64,000 nt of DNA from Mycolicibacterium sp. P1-5 (lineage in GTDB: Bacteria; Actinomycetota; Actinomycetes; Mycobacteriales; Mycobacteriaceae). How positions within the stretch are numbered: position 1 is the stretch's first letter; each line of letters begins with the position of its first letter. The position numbers were made by a program, and so were the translations under genes. The DNA is taken from assembly GCF_008329565.1 (NCBI RefSeq), contig NZ_NPKT01000001.1:248001-312000 (forward strand), given 5' to 3'. Of this stretch, positions 11,701 to 19,477 are shown piece by piece. Below the pieces are notes generated by a model. That model saw nothing but the letters and a program-made list of their open reading frames with translations. It made no database searches and was not told where the DNA came from.

Positions 11701-13497
11701 CAGCTGGAACGAATCGGTCGTCGCGCTCGATGCGCGGTTGGGGGTGTAGACGTACGCGCCGGTCGCCGGGTTGAGTTTGACGATGCCGCCGTTGGCGGTG
11801 TACGCCGATCCCCCGCTGGCACCGTAGAGCGAGTAGGTCGTCGGGTTGTCCGGGTTCGCCGGTGAGGAGACCACACCGCGAACCACGCCCAGCCCCGAGG
11901 TGCCGGTGACCGTGTTGGTCATCGTCCCTACTGCCTGGTTGTAGTAGACGGTCACCGTCACCGTCTTCTGCGTCTCGTTGCCGTTCGGCATGTACGGCTT
12001 CGACACGCTGATCTGACCGTCGCCCTGCGCGAGGACTGTCAGAGTGAAGGTCAGCGTCTTGGGGGTCGAGGGGCCCAGCGGATTCCAGTCCCACACTGTC
12101 CAGTTCATCCGCCCGTTCGTGCCATCGACGACGGTGACGGTGAAGCGGCTGTCGTTGGGTTCGGTAAAGCCGTACGAAGTGATCGGGTCGCCGTCGGCGT
12201 CGTAGAACTGGACAAAGCCCGAGACCGTGGTTCCGCTGGCACCGGGGAGGTGCTGACTGGTCTGTTGCATGTCAGTCACCACCGGTTGGTGATCGGTGGC
12301 CACGTCCGCGAACCGTCGGAAGATCGCGACCACAACGACATACATCGCGAGCGAGACCGGATTCGGTGCGGGGCCGAGATCGACGGTCATGTCCAAGACG
12401 GTCTTCGGCGAAAGGAAGGCTCCCCTCGCCGCGCCGATGACGCCGTCCAGGTCGTTCGCGGTGAGGCCGTTGATGACCGGATCCGCGGCGATGTCGCGCA
12501 ACGCCCCGGCGAGGCTTATGGCCTCATCGATCCAGTGCGGTATATCGACGGTCTGCGAGGTGTTCAGCAGCACGATCGCTCCCGCGAGGAACGCGGCCGT
12601 CACTGATGCAGGCGTGATCGTCGAAGGTGCGCCGTCCACCATCTTGAACGGCGGCACGAACTCGTCCATCAGGGTGGCCAGGCCGTTGAGCCCGTAGGAG
12701 AGCCGGTCGACCACGATGGATGGCGTGAAGAACGCGTTGAGGAACGTGAGCGGAAACTTCAGCCAACCGTTCACCTGCGTGAGCGGGGCCGCCATGAGAG
12801 CGTCCAGTTGCGCGGCCCACGCGTCGAGTGTCGTCTGGATGGCGTACTGCGCCGGTGTGGTGATCGGACCAGCGCCGTCCTGGACCGCCGACAGATCTCC
12901 ATTCATGGAATACGCGGCGGCCGACGGTGCAACCGCAGCCCTGGCGGTGGTGGACTTGTGTGCGGTGAACGGCGTCGTAACCGGTGTGGGGGTCTCGGCA
13001 GCGCGAGTCGCCGGCGTTTCGCTGGCATCCGCCGAAGATGTTGTCGTGGAGGATGATTCGGGTTGCGCCGTCGCGTCGGGTTGAACCGTCGCATCGGGGT
13101 GAACGGTCGTGTCGGCTGCCACTTTGGTGCCGGGAAGCGCTCGGCCCGAAGTCGATGACCGGACGGCCACCGAGGAACCGCTGTTGGAGTCCGACATCGG
13201 CTGCTTACCCGCCGAGCGGGTGCGCGCAGGTCCGGCAGTCTTGGTGCGATTGGGATTCGCGGAGTGGCTCGAGATACCCCCGGAATTACTCGCTGAGTGC
13301 GAGGCCGAGCCGGCATCCGACGAGCCGTCGTCGGTTGAGGCTGCGGCCATGCCGTTTCCGACGCCGACGGCCAGTCCGAAACCTACTGCGGCAGCCAGAA
13401 TTCCATTGCGGGCGACATGCCTGGTGTTGCCCGCAGCGCGCTTGCGATGGCGCCCCGCCCGTTTTCTGTGGCGAGCCGCGTGCTTCTTGGAACTCAA
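8785..13497 (-). CDS. Giant secreted VCBS/Ig-like repeat protein A
   Basis: 1570 aa, start TTG at 13497 preceded by GGGAGA at a 5-nt gap. Layout: basic N-terminus with two RHRKR boxes (residues 9-20); hydrophobic signal segment (32-50, cleavage probably near 53); Ser/Thr/Pro/Ala-rich linker to about 205; a helical conserved region (about 216-402) shared with protein B; then three tandem modules of about 310-320 aa with cadherin/VCBS-type motifs (GVVRGNIAGSDGDGD, VTVNADGTYTYTR, DPGDTFTVNVSDAFGGTTAV). It ends with VYDGYWRTSNGVVTSTP. Such repeats usually fold as beta-sandwiches in surface or adhesive proteins, often binding calcium through Asp/Gly-rich turns. No LPXTG motif or other C-terminal anchor is visible. 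Function unknown; surface role inferred. Confidence 0.85.
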   Translation of the reverse strand: MSSKKHAARHRKRAGRHRKRAAGNTRHVARNGILAAAVGFGLAVGVGNGMAAASTDDGSSDAGSASHSASNSGGISSHSANPNRTKTAGPARTRSAGKQPMSDSNSGSSVAVRSSTSGRALPGTKVAADTTVHPDATVQPDATAQPESSSTTTSSADASETPATRAAETPTPVTTPFTAHKSTTARAAVAPSAAAYSMNGDLSAVQDGAGPITTPAQYAIQTTLDAWAAQLDALMAAPLTQVNGWLKFPLTFLNAFFTPSIVVDRLSYGLNGLATLMDEFVPPFKMVDGAPSTITPASVTAAFLAGAIVLLNTSQTVDIPHWIDEAISLAGALRDIAADPVINGLTANDLDGVIGAARGAFLSPKTVLDMTVDLGPAPNPVSLAMYVVVVAIFRRFADVATDHQPVVTDMQQTSQHLPGASGTTVSGFVQFYDADGDPITSYGFTEPNDSRFTVTVVDGTNGRMNWTVWDWNPLGPSTPKTLTFTLTVLAQGDGQISVSKPYMPNGNETQKTVTVTVYYNQAVGTMTNTVTGTSGLGVVRGVVSSPANPDNPTTYSLYGASGGSAYTANGGIVKLNPATGAYVYTPNRASSATTDSFQLTSTDSFGHTYTTTVSVPVSSASPVTTFNTRTGTVTGQLAIPTGSADVGLMNYSLGTGPNPARGSVTVNADGTFVYTRSSTAGSQPTTDSFTILGTDSTGKTVTIAVVNVNATLGNSAPVGTGLTTDSPVGAPTYNAGGGPRDEQHTTGTLHATDADGDPVTFTAGTYTTAQGGSITVNANGTFTYDKNVFAPFGVHNSYWHDHAVDGDPGDTFTINVKDSYGATTAVTYSVPIAKLNAPPTVNTGTVNNRTTSAMGVVRGNIAGSDGDGDSLTYSMVGATGGSVYGSSGGIIKINSDGSFVYTPNVGVTSDTFQVLVNDGHGGTTQATVTLSGLTTPSPTTNVSTAVPGKVTGQLGIPASESGLYTYSLGTGPSKGTVTVNADGTYTYTRTAGLGHTTTPNDSFTIVATEIGTGKTVTVATIAVTPTVTNAAPVGNGVTVGSSSLSRVVGPNDQQDTTGTLRATDPDGDAITWAAGTYSTAQGGTITVAANGTFSYTIQKYAWFGVSDSYWHDHAVTGDPGDTFTVNVSDAFGGTTAVTYGIPIEKQNAAPTLSGNVSSSSTSGLGVVRGNIAGGSDGDGDGLTYTLVGATGGSVYGTSGGIITMSGTSFTYIPKVGTTSDTFQVQVSDNHGGVTTATVTLNGLTTPSPQTNTNGVAGVANGSLNVPAGDTGLGLTYSLGNGPSKGSVTVNANGTYTYTRTAGLGHTTTPNDFFTIKATDATGKSVIIATINVAPSVSNNAPTVTVNGSSGTVTLSGPGAKTNPNAAGVQTVTGMTFVAGDADSDALLINNKFDGTGTTFALASGGTITTANGGTVTVNSNGTMSYSISQSAAYFHAAAKMGASTAQKTDWFNFTVTDGYGGTSTVTVVIPIYAENRDPVTSAVKVGNSWTSIKATDPDGETISTTKLSSPPSDANPGSGYIVSTGDSLAGSLNLGTASLTKFSSFTITVYDGYWRTSNGVVTSTPGQKQI
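9065..11930 (-). repeat. Three tandem approx. 930-965 bp coding modules in giant protein A
   Basis: Each module encodes three sub-domains in fixed order: (i) a GVVRG...DGDGD...FQV(L/Q)V(N/S)D(G/N)HGG domain, (ii) a YSLGTGPSKG...ADGTYTYTR...FTI domain, (iii) a VCBS-like TTGTL(R/H)ATD(P/A)DGD...DTFTVNVSD domain. Module starts are near 11,920, 10,960 and 10,030. Copies 2 and 3 are the most alike; the third sub-domain of copy 3 is diverged. Boundaries are approximate, read from the translation. Confidence 0.75.
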
Positions 13498-13522
13498 CCA
13501 ATCTCCCGACGGCGTGTCCTGT

Positions 13523-13574
13523 GTGACGGGACTCGCTCAATCCGGCACGGGAGAGGCACGTCACTTCTTGACGC
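13523..13574 (-). promoter_or_regulatory. Conserved 5' leader block of giant gene A
   Basis: On the plus strand this reads GTGACGGGACTC (13523-13534), GGGAGAGGCACG (13549-13560) and then CACTTC. The leader of giant gene B has GTGACGCGACTC, GGGAGAGACGCACG and TACTTC in the same order and similar spacing. Since spacers between blocks have diverged, the blocks look selected rather than simply duplicated. In A, GTGACG and CGTCAC could pair to close a stem in the RNA. Possible operator or RNA element; the nature is inferred. Confidence 0.45.
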
Positions 13575-13578
13575 CCGC

Positions 13579-13608
13579 AACGTAACATCACTTACAGCTT
13601 TTTGCCAA
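13579..13608 (-). promoter_or_regulatory. Predicted promoter of giant gene A
   Basis: On the minus strand: -35-like TTGGCA (13603-13608), 18-nt spacer, -10 TACGTT (13579-13584), continuing GCGG. The predicted transcript start is about 75 nt before the TTG start codon. The assignment is supported by its match to the promoter of giant gene B (TTGGCG, 17-nt spacer, TAGGTT, GCGG), which sits at a comparable place. Confidence 0.5.
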
Positions 13609-13759
13609 CGTTTGCCTCAGTCAAGTTTGCCAGAACTTTTCCCACCTGGCGTTTTAGTCAGAAAACGGCAACGGCGTGTCGCCCGAAGATGCTGAGCAAA
13701 TGCACAGCAGAGCTGTTATAGCAAATATTCGCACAAGTAAACGCAGATCAGATACGACG

Positions 13760-16700
13760 TTAAGCGTTCTGCTGCGCAGTGAGGGTGACCGAGTAGCTCG
13801 CAGGGGTGCCGGTCACCACACCGTTGCTGACCACGTAATAGCCGTCGTACACCGCCAGTACGGTGGTGTCGCCGGTCTGAGTGCCGCTGGTGTTGACGAC
13901 GTTGAGGAACGAGTCGTAATTCGCACTGCCGTGCGCCGGCTGCTGTGTGATCGCGTAGCTCAAAGAATCGCTGTCGCCGTCACTGCCCGACACTGATGTC
14001 CACGAGGTGTACGTACCGAGGAGATTGCTACCTGCCCACCGCACGCCACTGCTGAGCGTGGGACCGGTGTTGGTCGCATATATGGGAACCACCGCGGTGA
14101 AGGTAGTGCTGGCGCCGAAGGCGTCGCTGACCGTCACGTTCACCGAGTCCCCGACCGCGTTGCCGATCGCGCCGATCTTCGCTGCGTCGTGGTAGTAGGA
14201 GCTGAGGAGCCCCTTGCTGATCGTGTAGGTGAACGAACCGTCGGCGGCCACCGTGATCGATCCGCCGTTGACCGTCGAGAACGTCCCGGCGGTGAACGTC
14301 AACGCATCGCCGTCGGGGTCGGAGGCATGGATGACGCCCGTCGTCGTCTGGTCTCGGGTGAAGCCGGTCGTCAGCGAGGACGACCCGACTGTCACCGACC
14401 CGCCGGCCGGCAGGGCGTTGGCCACCGTCGGAGTGACGTTGACCGTCGCGATCGTCACCGTCTTGCCGGTCGCGACCTCCGTGCCGACGATCGTGAACGA
14501 ATCGGCGGGCGTCGTGGTGTGCCCGAGACCAGCCGTCCGGGCGTAGCTGAAGCTGCCATCAGGATTGACGGTCACCGAGCCCTTCGACGGGCCGGTGCCG
14601 AGGCTGTAGGTCATCAGTCCGTTGTCGGCGCCGGGGATGTTGAGCTTGCCGGTCACCGTGTTGAGCGTCGCGGTGTCGACATTCGTCAGCGGCGAGGGCG
14701 TACCCAAGGGCACGTTCACCGTGGCGCTGGTGGTGCCGCCGTGGCCGTCGGACACCGACACCGTGAATGAGTCCGATGTCGACGCCGACTTGGTCGGAAT
14801 GTAGGTGAACGTGCCGTCCGAGTTGAGCGAGACGATGCCACCCTTGGTGGTGTACGTCGACGTGGCCGTGCCCCCGCTCGGATTGCCAACGCCCGCCAGC
14901 GAATACGCGAAGGAATCGCCGTCGGTATCCGACCCGGAAACGGATCCGCGCACGACGCCGAGTCCGTCGGCGCCACCGACCGACGTGCTCGAGGATGGCG
15001 CGTCGTTCTCGGTCCGCAGCGCAATCGCGAAGGTGACTGCGGTGACTCCGCCCAACGAGTCGGTCACGTTGATTTGGACGGTGTCGAATTTGTCGGTCAC
15101 GGGCGCGTTGTCCGCGGCGGCCTTGTGCCACGCGTCGCCGAACGAGGTGAACGAGTAGAGGAAACCGCCGCCCGATAGAACGGTGACCGTTCCGCCCAGG
15201 GACGTGCCGTAGATGCCCGCGGCGACGGTGACCGGGTGCCCACCGGCATCCACCCCACTGAATGTGCCGGTCGTCGTCTGAGTGCCCGGCAGAATCGCGA
15301 CGCCGCCGACGACGGTGCGTGGCGTAAACGTCCCGCCCGAGACAGCGGTCGCCGGCGTGACGTTGACCAACGGAGGTGCCACCGAGACCGACGGCAGCGT
15401 CACCGTCTTGCCGTTGGCATCGATGCCGATGATTGTGAAGGTATCGGAGGTGCTGCCGGTGGCTGAAACGCTGCGGGTATAGGTGTAGGTGCCGTCGGCG
15501 TTGACTACCACTGTGCCCTTGGCCGGGCCTGTGCCGAGGCTGTAGGTCAACAGCCCGGCATCGACGCTGGGAACGTCAACCTTGCCGTTCTCGATGGAGG
15601 CGCTGGTGCTCGTTGTCGTCGTGCCGGCGGTGAGGTTCGACAGCACCACCACCGACGCCGTCGCCGTGCCACCCTGACCGTCCGACACCTGAACTTGGAA
15701 CGTGTCGGTATCCAGCCCGGGCAGGAAATCGGTCGAAACCTTTGGGATATAGGTGAATTCGCCGCTCGTGCTGTCGAGCTGGACGATACCGCCCTCGGTT
15801 GTGTAGATCGAGCTGGTCGTCGCACCCGAGGTACCCGGATTGACCAGGCTGTAGGTGAGCGCGTTGCCATTCATATCGAAGGCATTGATGCGGCCGCGCA
15901 CCACACCCATTCCGTCGGGCAGCCCGGCCGACCCGACGGCAACAGGCGCGGTGTTCGTCGTGCCGGTGTAGTTGACGTTGACGGTCACGGTGACGCTGTG
16001 GCCGTCGGGCGCGTATGGATGGTCCAGTCCCAGAGTCGTTATCTGACCGAGGCTGTCATCGATGGCGATCGTGAACGAGTCGGTGTCGGACCTCGACCAG
16101 TCGGAGGTGCGGGTGTAGGTCCACGTGCCGTCGGGGCCAACGGTGACGAAGCCCTTGGCAGCCTGAGTGGCCGTATAGGTCAGCGGATCTCCCTCGGGAT
16201 CTGTGGCGGTGACTTTGCCGGAGACCGTGATCAGCAGCTGACCGGTTTGGGTGTTACCGGTCACCACCGGTAGGTGGTCGAGGGCCACCCACTGGAAGCG
16301 CTTGTACACCGCGACCAGTGCCACATAAGCCATGAGCGAGAACAGGTTCGGCTGGGCACCGGTGGTGAAGGTCATGTTCAGTACGCTCGCCGGGTTGGTG
16401 AGCCCAGCGGTACCGCCTTCTATCGCCGCGTCGCGCCAATGCGTCGGGTCGAAGTCCCCGAGCAGCAACCTGTCGAGAACCTTCACCAGCGCGCCGACCG
16501 CAGCGGCCGCCACCTGCGTCTCGGTGAGGGTCGCGCTCTGCGGATCTCGGATCTTGTAGGGCGGCACGACGCGGTTCAGCAGGGAGCCAAGGACATTGAG
16601 GCCATCGGAGAATGTGTAGTTGGGAACGAACGGCTGAAAGAACAGATGCACGAGGCTCATCAGGTCGGGAATCCACCTGGTGGCCGGCGTGGGATTCGCG

Positions 16701-17740
16701 TAGACGAGGTCGATCATGGCGTCGTGTGCGTCGAGCGCTTGGTCCAGGAGATAGTTGGCAGAGGTGACGAAGTCGAAAGTGGGCGGTTCCGGCCAGCCGA
16801 CCAGCTGGTTCAGAACCGTCTGCAGCGTCGACACGAAGAATTCGGGTGTCCCATAAGCAGGCGTGTCAGCCGCGGATGCGGTCTTCACTGCAGCCGCGGA
16901 CTTCATCGCGGTGTTGCCTGCGCCGGTCAAAGAGTTGATGAAATCAGTTGTCGCATTGTTGATTCCGGAACTGACTGCATGGAGGAATGCAGCACCCTGC
17001 TCCGACACTTCGGTGGCGAAGTGGACGGCATCGGTGACCGCATTCTGCAGTGCGGTCACCATGTCGTTCGGCAGTCGCGGTGGCGCCGAAGTCGTGATGA
17101 CGTTCGCCGGACCATGCGCGGCGCCGGCGTACTGACTCTGCAGGGCGGCCAACCACGCCGATTCGTCGAAACCTGCCACGGGGACGCCCGGCACCGCGAA
17201 ATGCGGCAGCGGCCCGATCTTCATTCCGCTCAAGACGTCCTGGACGGCGCTGGCAAGGCGGGTCGGTACCGCCTCGATCGCGTCGAGGACGCTGGCGGGA
17301 TTCGGTGACGATGGCATCAGAGAGTCGACGACGGGCGCTGCGGATTCACCGGCCAGCGCGGTCGACATCATCGCCTGCGACGGCGGCGCATGGCTGCCCG
17401 ACCGCTTGCCTGGGCCGACGCCGGCTGGTTGTACCGGTGCAGATGCTTCGCCTCGTTGCGGGGACGCTTTGGTCGCAGTGGGCCGTTTCGACCCCGATTT
17501 CCTTGCGGGCACCGACGGTTTCGCCGACTCTGCGCGCTCACTCGCCTTGGGCGGCCCTGCCGTGGCCTCGTCGGTACTGGCCGAGGCGGTCCCACCGCCG
17601 CCGGCGACCGCCGCTGCCGCCAGGCCGAAACCGACAGCTCCGACGCCCAGCCATTGGGCGCAGGCGGTGACGTGGAAAGTGGACGACTTGCGATGGCGAC
17701 CTGTAGTCGCACGCGGTTTCCGCGGACTTGCGGCGGCCAT
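13760..17740 (-). CDS. Giant secreted VCBS/Ig-like repeat protein B
   Basis: 1326 aa, ATG at 17740 chosen because GAAGGGG precedes it; the frame stays open 26 codons further upstream without signal-like character. Layout: basic N-terminus with GRHRK (residues 14-18), hydrophobic signal (about 30-48, cleavage near 54), Ala/Ser/Pro/Lys-rich linker, a helical region ending in VALDHLPVVTG (about 322-491) homologous to protein A, then two modules of about 310 aa (GVVRGSVSGSDTDGD, YSLGTGPSKGSVTVNPDG, ASDPDGDALTFTAG), ending VYDGYYVVSNGVVTGTP. A and B are clearly paralogues. Probably exported and extracellular; no anchor motif is seen. Function unknown. Confidence 0.85.
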   Translation of the reverse strand: MAAASPRKPRATTGRHRKSSTFHVTACAQWLGVGAVGFGLAAAAVAGGGGTASASTDEATAGPPKASERAESAKPSVPARKSGSKRPTATKASPQRGEASAPVQPAGVGPGKRSGSHAPPSQAMMSTALAGESAAPVVDSLMPSSPNPASVLDAIEAVPTRLASAVQDVLSGMKIGPLPHFAVPGVPVAGFDESAWLAALQSQYAGAAHGPANVITTSAPPRLPNDMVTALQNAVTDAVHFATEVSEQGAAFLHAVSSGINNATTDFINSLTGAGNTAMKSAAAVKTASAADTPAYGTPEFFVSTLQTVLNQLVGWPEPPTFDFVTSANYLLDQALDAHDAMIDLVYANPTPATRWIPDLMSLVHLFFQPFVPNYTFSDGLNVLGSLLNRVVPPYKIRDPQSATLTETQVAAAAVGALVKVLDRLLLGDFDPTHWRDAAIEGGTAGLTNPASVLNMTFTTGAQPNLFSLMAYVALVAVYKRFQWVALDHLPVVTGNTQTGQLLITVSGKVTATDPEGDPLTYTATQAAKGFVTVGPDGTWTYTRTSDWSRSDTDSFTIAIDDSLGQITTLGLDHPYAPDGHSVTVTVNVNYTGTTNTAPVAVGSAGLPDGMGVVRGRINAFDMNGNALTYSLVNPGTSGATTSSIYTTEGGIVQLDSTSGEFTYIPKVSTDFLPGLDTDTFQVQVSDGQGGTATASVVVLSNLTAGTTTTSTSASIENGKVDVPSVDAGLLTYSLGTGPAKGTVVVNADGTYTYTRSVSATGSTSDTFTIIGIDANGKTVTLPSVSVAPPLVNVTPATAVSGGTFTPRTVVGGVAILPGTQTTTGTFSGVDAGGHPVTVAAGIYGTSLGGTVTVLSGGGFLYSFTSFGDAWHKAAADNAPVTDKFDTVQINVTDSLGGVTAVTFAIALRTENDAPSSSTSVGGADGLGVVRGSVSGSDTDGDSFAYSLAGVGNPSGGTATSTYTTKGGIVSLNSDGTFTYIPTKSASTSDSFTVSVSDGHGGTTSATVNVPLGTPSPLTNVDTATLNTVTGKLNIPGADNGLMTYSLGTGPSKGSVTVNPDGSFSYARTAGLGHTTTPADSFTIVGTEVATGKTVTIATVNVTPTVANALPAGGSVTVGSSSLTTGFTRDQTTTGVIHASDPDGDALTFTAGTFSTVNGGSITVAADGSFTYTISKGLLSSYYHDAAKIGAIGNAVGDSVNVTVSDAFGASTTFTAVVPIYATNTGPTLSSGVRWAGSNLLGTYTSWTSVSGSDGDSDSLSYAITQQPAHGSANYDSFLNVVNTSGTQTGDTTVLAVYDGYYVVSNGVVTGTPASYSVTLTAQQNA
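14060..15930 (-). repeat. Two tandem approx. 920-950 bp coding modules in giant protein B
   Basis: Module starts are near 15,920 and 14,975. They have the same three-sub-domain order as the modules of protein A. The second module is closest to the A modules (shared TAGLGHTTTP and YSLGTGPSKG segments); the first is more diverged. Boundaries are approximate. Confidence 0.7.
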
Positions 17741-17820
17741 CGCTACCCCTTCGCTCGGTATGTCTACGCAGACACGAAGCGCCCTGGCCGAATCCTGCTG
17801 AGGACCGGCCGTTGACACAC

Positions 17821-17870
17821 GTGACGCGACTCACACACATTGCTTGGGAGAGACGCACGGTACTTCAGTT
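17821..17870 (-). promoter_or_regulatory. Conserved 5' leader block of giant gene B
   Basis: Plus-strand reading: GTGACGCGACTC (17821-17832), GGGAGAGACGCACGG (17846-17860), TACTTC (17861-17866). These blocks are matched in order in the leader of giant gene A. The start codon of B is about 80 nt further downstream. Shared operator or RNA element is an inference. Confidence 0.45.
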
Positions 17871-17874
17871 CCGC

Positions 17875-17903
17875 AACCTAGCATCGAGCAGCGTTTTCGC
17901 CAA
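17875..17903 (-). promoter_or_regulatory. Predicted promoter of giant gene B
   Basis: On the minus strand: TTGGCG (17898-17903), 17-nt spacer containing AAAACGC, then -10 TAGGTT (17875-17880), continuing GCGG. This fits the mycobacterial sigma-A -10 pattern TANNNT and matches the giant gene A promoter. The expected leader is about 130 nt. A shared 9-mer AGCAAATGC lies about 90 bp upstream of the -35 in both (17994-18002 here, 13695-13703 for A). Confidence 0.55.
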
Positions 17904-18019
17904 GGACAATTAGTCTTACTTATGTAAGCGGGCCGCTGAGCAGCCAATACGGCACGATGCCGCGATGTGGGGCGAACTTACGTCTCGGTCAGCAGCAAAT
18001 GCTCAAACTGATCGATTGA

Positions 18020-18637
18020 TTAGTCACCGGGAGGGGTCGAGCGTTCGCGTTCGCCGAGCAACCGCTCCACATACTTGGCGATCACATCGACTTCGAGATT
18101 CACCGGCGTTCCGGCCGGCGCGCGACCCAGCGTGGTCAGCGCCAGCGTGGTCGGGATCAGCGACACCTCGAACCAATCGTCGCCCAGCCCGGACACCGTC
18201 AGCGAAATGCCGTCGACCGTGATCGAGCCCTTTTCCACCACGTAGCGGGACAACTCTGGTGGCAGTGCTATCCGCACGATCTCCCAATGTGCGGACGGCG
18301 AGCGGGACACCACATGGCCGGTGCCGTCGACGTGGCCCTGCACGATATGGCCGCCAAGCCGGCTGTTGACCGCGGCGGCGCGCTCCAGGTTCACCGCGCT
18401 GCCGACGTCGACAGCGGCCAGGCTGGACCGGTTGAGCGTCTCGGCCATCACATCGGCGCTGAACTGACCACCGGGCAGCACCTCGACGACGGTCAGGCAG
18501 ACGCCGTTGACGGCAATCGAGTCGCCGTGGCGGGCATCGGCAGTGACGACCGGCCCGCGGATCACGAATCTGGCGGAGTCGGCCAGGTCATCCTTGCCGA
18601 CGATCTCTCCCAATTCCTCGACGATTCCGGTGAACAC
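18020..18637 (-). CDS. ribE: Riboflavin synthase (alpha chain)
   Basis: 205 aa (gene called ribC in M. tuberculosis). It dismutates two lumazine molecules to riboflavin. The signature N-terminus MFTGIVEELGEI is present, and the protein is a tandem duplication of the lumazine-binding barrel. The first copy includes DSIAVNGVCLTVVE (about 39-52) and FSADVMAETL. The second includes GSITVDGISLTVSGLG and FEVSLIPTT. The last 25 residues are polar. It stands alone on the minus strand, divergent from lprG with 130 bp between starts. Confidence 0.96.
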   Translation of the reverse strand: MFTGIVEELGEIVGKDDLADSARFVIRGPVVTADARHGDSIAVNGVCLTVVEVLPGGQFSADVMAETLNRSSLAAVDVGSAVNLERAAAVNSRLGGHIVQGHVDGTGHVVSRSPSAHWEIVRIALPPELSRYVVEKGSITVDGISLTVSGLGDDWFEVSLIPTTLALTTLGRAPAGTPVNLEVDVIAKYVERLLGERERSTPPGD

Positions 18638-18767
18638 GGGCCCAATCTAGCCGTGGTGTGACGACACACGCCCTCCCCTGCCAAAACCCCAGCTCAGATA
18701 GCGCGAGACCAGACCTGTGCAGGCTTCTGGCGCAGGTCTCGTCATCCAGACCCTCTACGATGCACCT

Positions 18768-19466
18768 ATGCCGACGTGCCGCCGAATGTTTGCCGTCCTT
18801 GCCGCCCTCTTTGCAACCGCAGCGTTGTTCGTCGCGGGCTGCTCGTCCTCGTCGAAGCCCGCCGAACCGCTGCCCGACGCCGCCGGGCTGCTGCAACAGT
18901 CCATCCAGGTCACCAAGGGCCTCAAGAGCGCCCACCTCGACATCACTGTCGGCGGCAAGATCGAGGGTCTGCCCGTCAAGAAGCTGACCGGCGACCTGAC
19001 CAACGTGCCCGCGACCGCGGTGTCCGGGAACTCGACGATTTCGATGGGCGGCTCGGATGTCGACATCCAGCTCGTGGTTCTCGAAGGCACCCTCTACGCC
19101 GCGCTGACCCCCAACAACTGGCTCGACATGGGCCCGGCCAAGGACATCTACGATCCCTCGGTGGTCCTCAACCCGGACAACGGGCTGGCCAACTGGCTCG
19201 CCAACATCAGCGATGCCAAGTCGGAGGCCAGCGAGACCATCAACGGCGTGGATACCGTTCGTATCACCGGCAAGGTCAGCGCCGACGCGATGAACAAGCT
19301 CATCCCGCTCAAGGCGACCAGCCCGCTGCCCGCCACCGTGTGGATCCAGAAGGCCGACCCGCATCAGCTGGTTCAGGCCAAGGCCGATACCGGAAATGGC
19401 AGCAATATCCAGATCACGCTGTCGGAGTGGGACAAGCCGGTCACCGTCACCAAGCCCGCCGTCTGA
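18768..19466 (+). CDS. lprG: Lipoprotein LprG
   Basis: 232 aa. LprG binds triacylated lipids and glycolipids (LAM, LM, PIMs, triacylglyceride) and acts with the adjacent P55 pump to move lipids across the envelope. The signal peptide ends in the lipobox FVAGC with Cys25 as the lipidation site, followed by a Ser-rich linker. The LppX/LprAFG fold follows: [20 protein letters not shown] (about 38-57), [27 protein letters not shown] at the end. A TACGAT -10-like hexamer (18756-18761) sits 6 nt before the ATG and no Shine-Dalgarno is visible, consistent with a leaderless mRNA. P55 begins 11 bp after its stop. Confidence 0.95.
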   Translation: MPTCRRMFAVLAALFATAALFVAGCSSSSKPAEPLPDAAGLLQQSIQVTKGLKSAHLDITVGGKIEGLPVKKLTGDLTNVPATAVSGNSTISMGGSDVDIQLVVLEGTLYAALTPNNWLDMGPAKDIYDPSVVLNPDNGLANWLANISDAKSEASETINGVDTVRITGKVSADAMNKLIPLKATSPLPATVWIQKADPHQLVQAKADTGNGSNIQITLSEWDKPVTVTKPAV

Positions 19467-19477
19467 CGGGCCCGGCG

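Noticed and set aside
13523..13608. Known riboswitch class (for example c-di-AMP type) in the leaders of the giant genes
   Set aside because: The conserved blocks do not match a riboswitch consensus I can recall; kept only as an unassigned shared leader element.
9065..15930. CRISPR array or mobile-element repeats
   Set aside because: The repetition is about 930-965 bp long, in frame, and encodes protein modules; there are no short direct repeats with unique spacers and no transposase.
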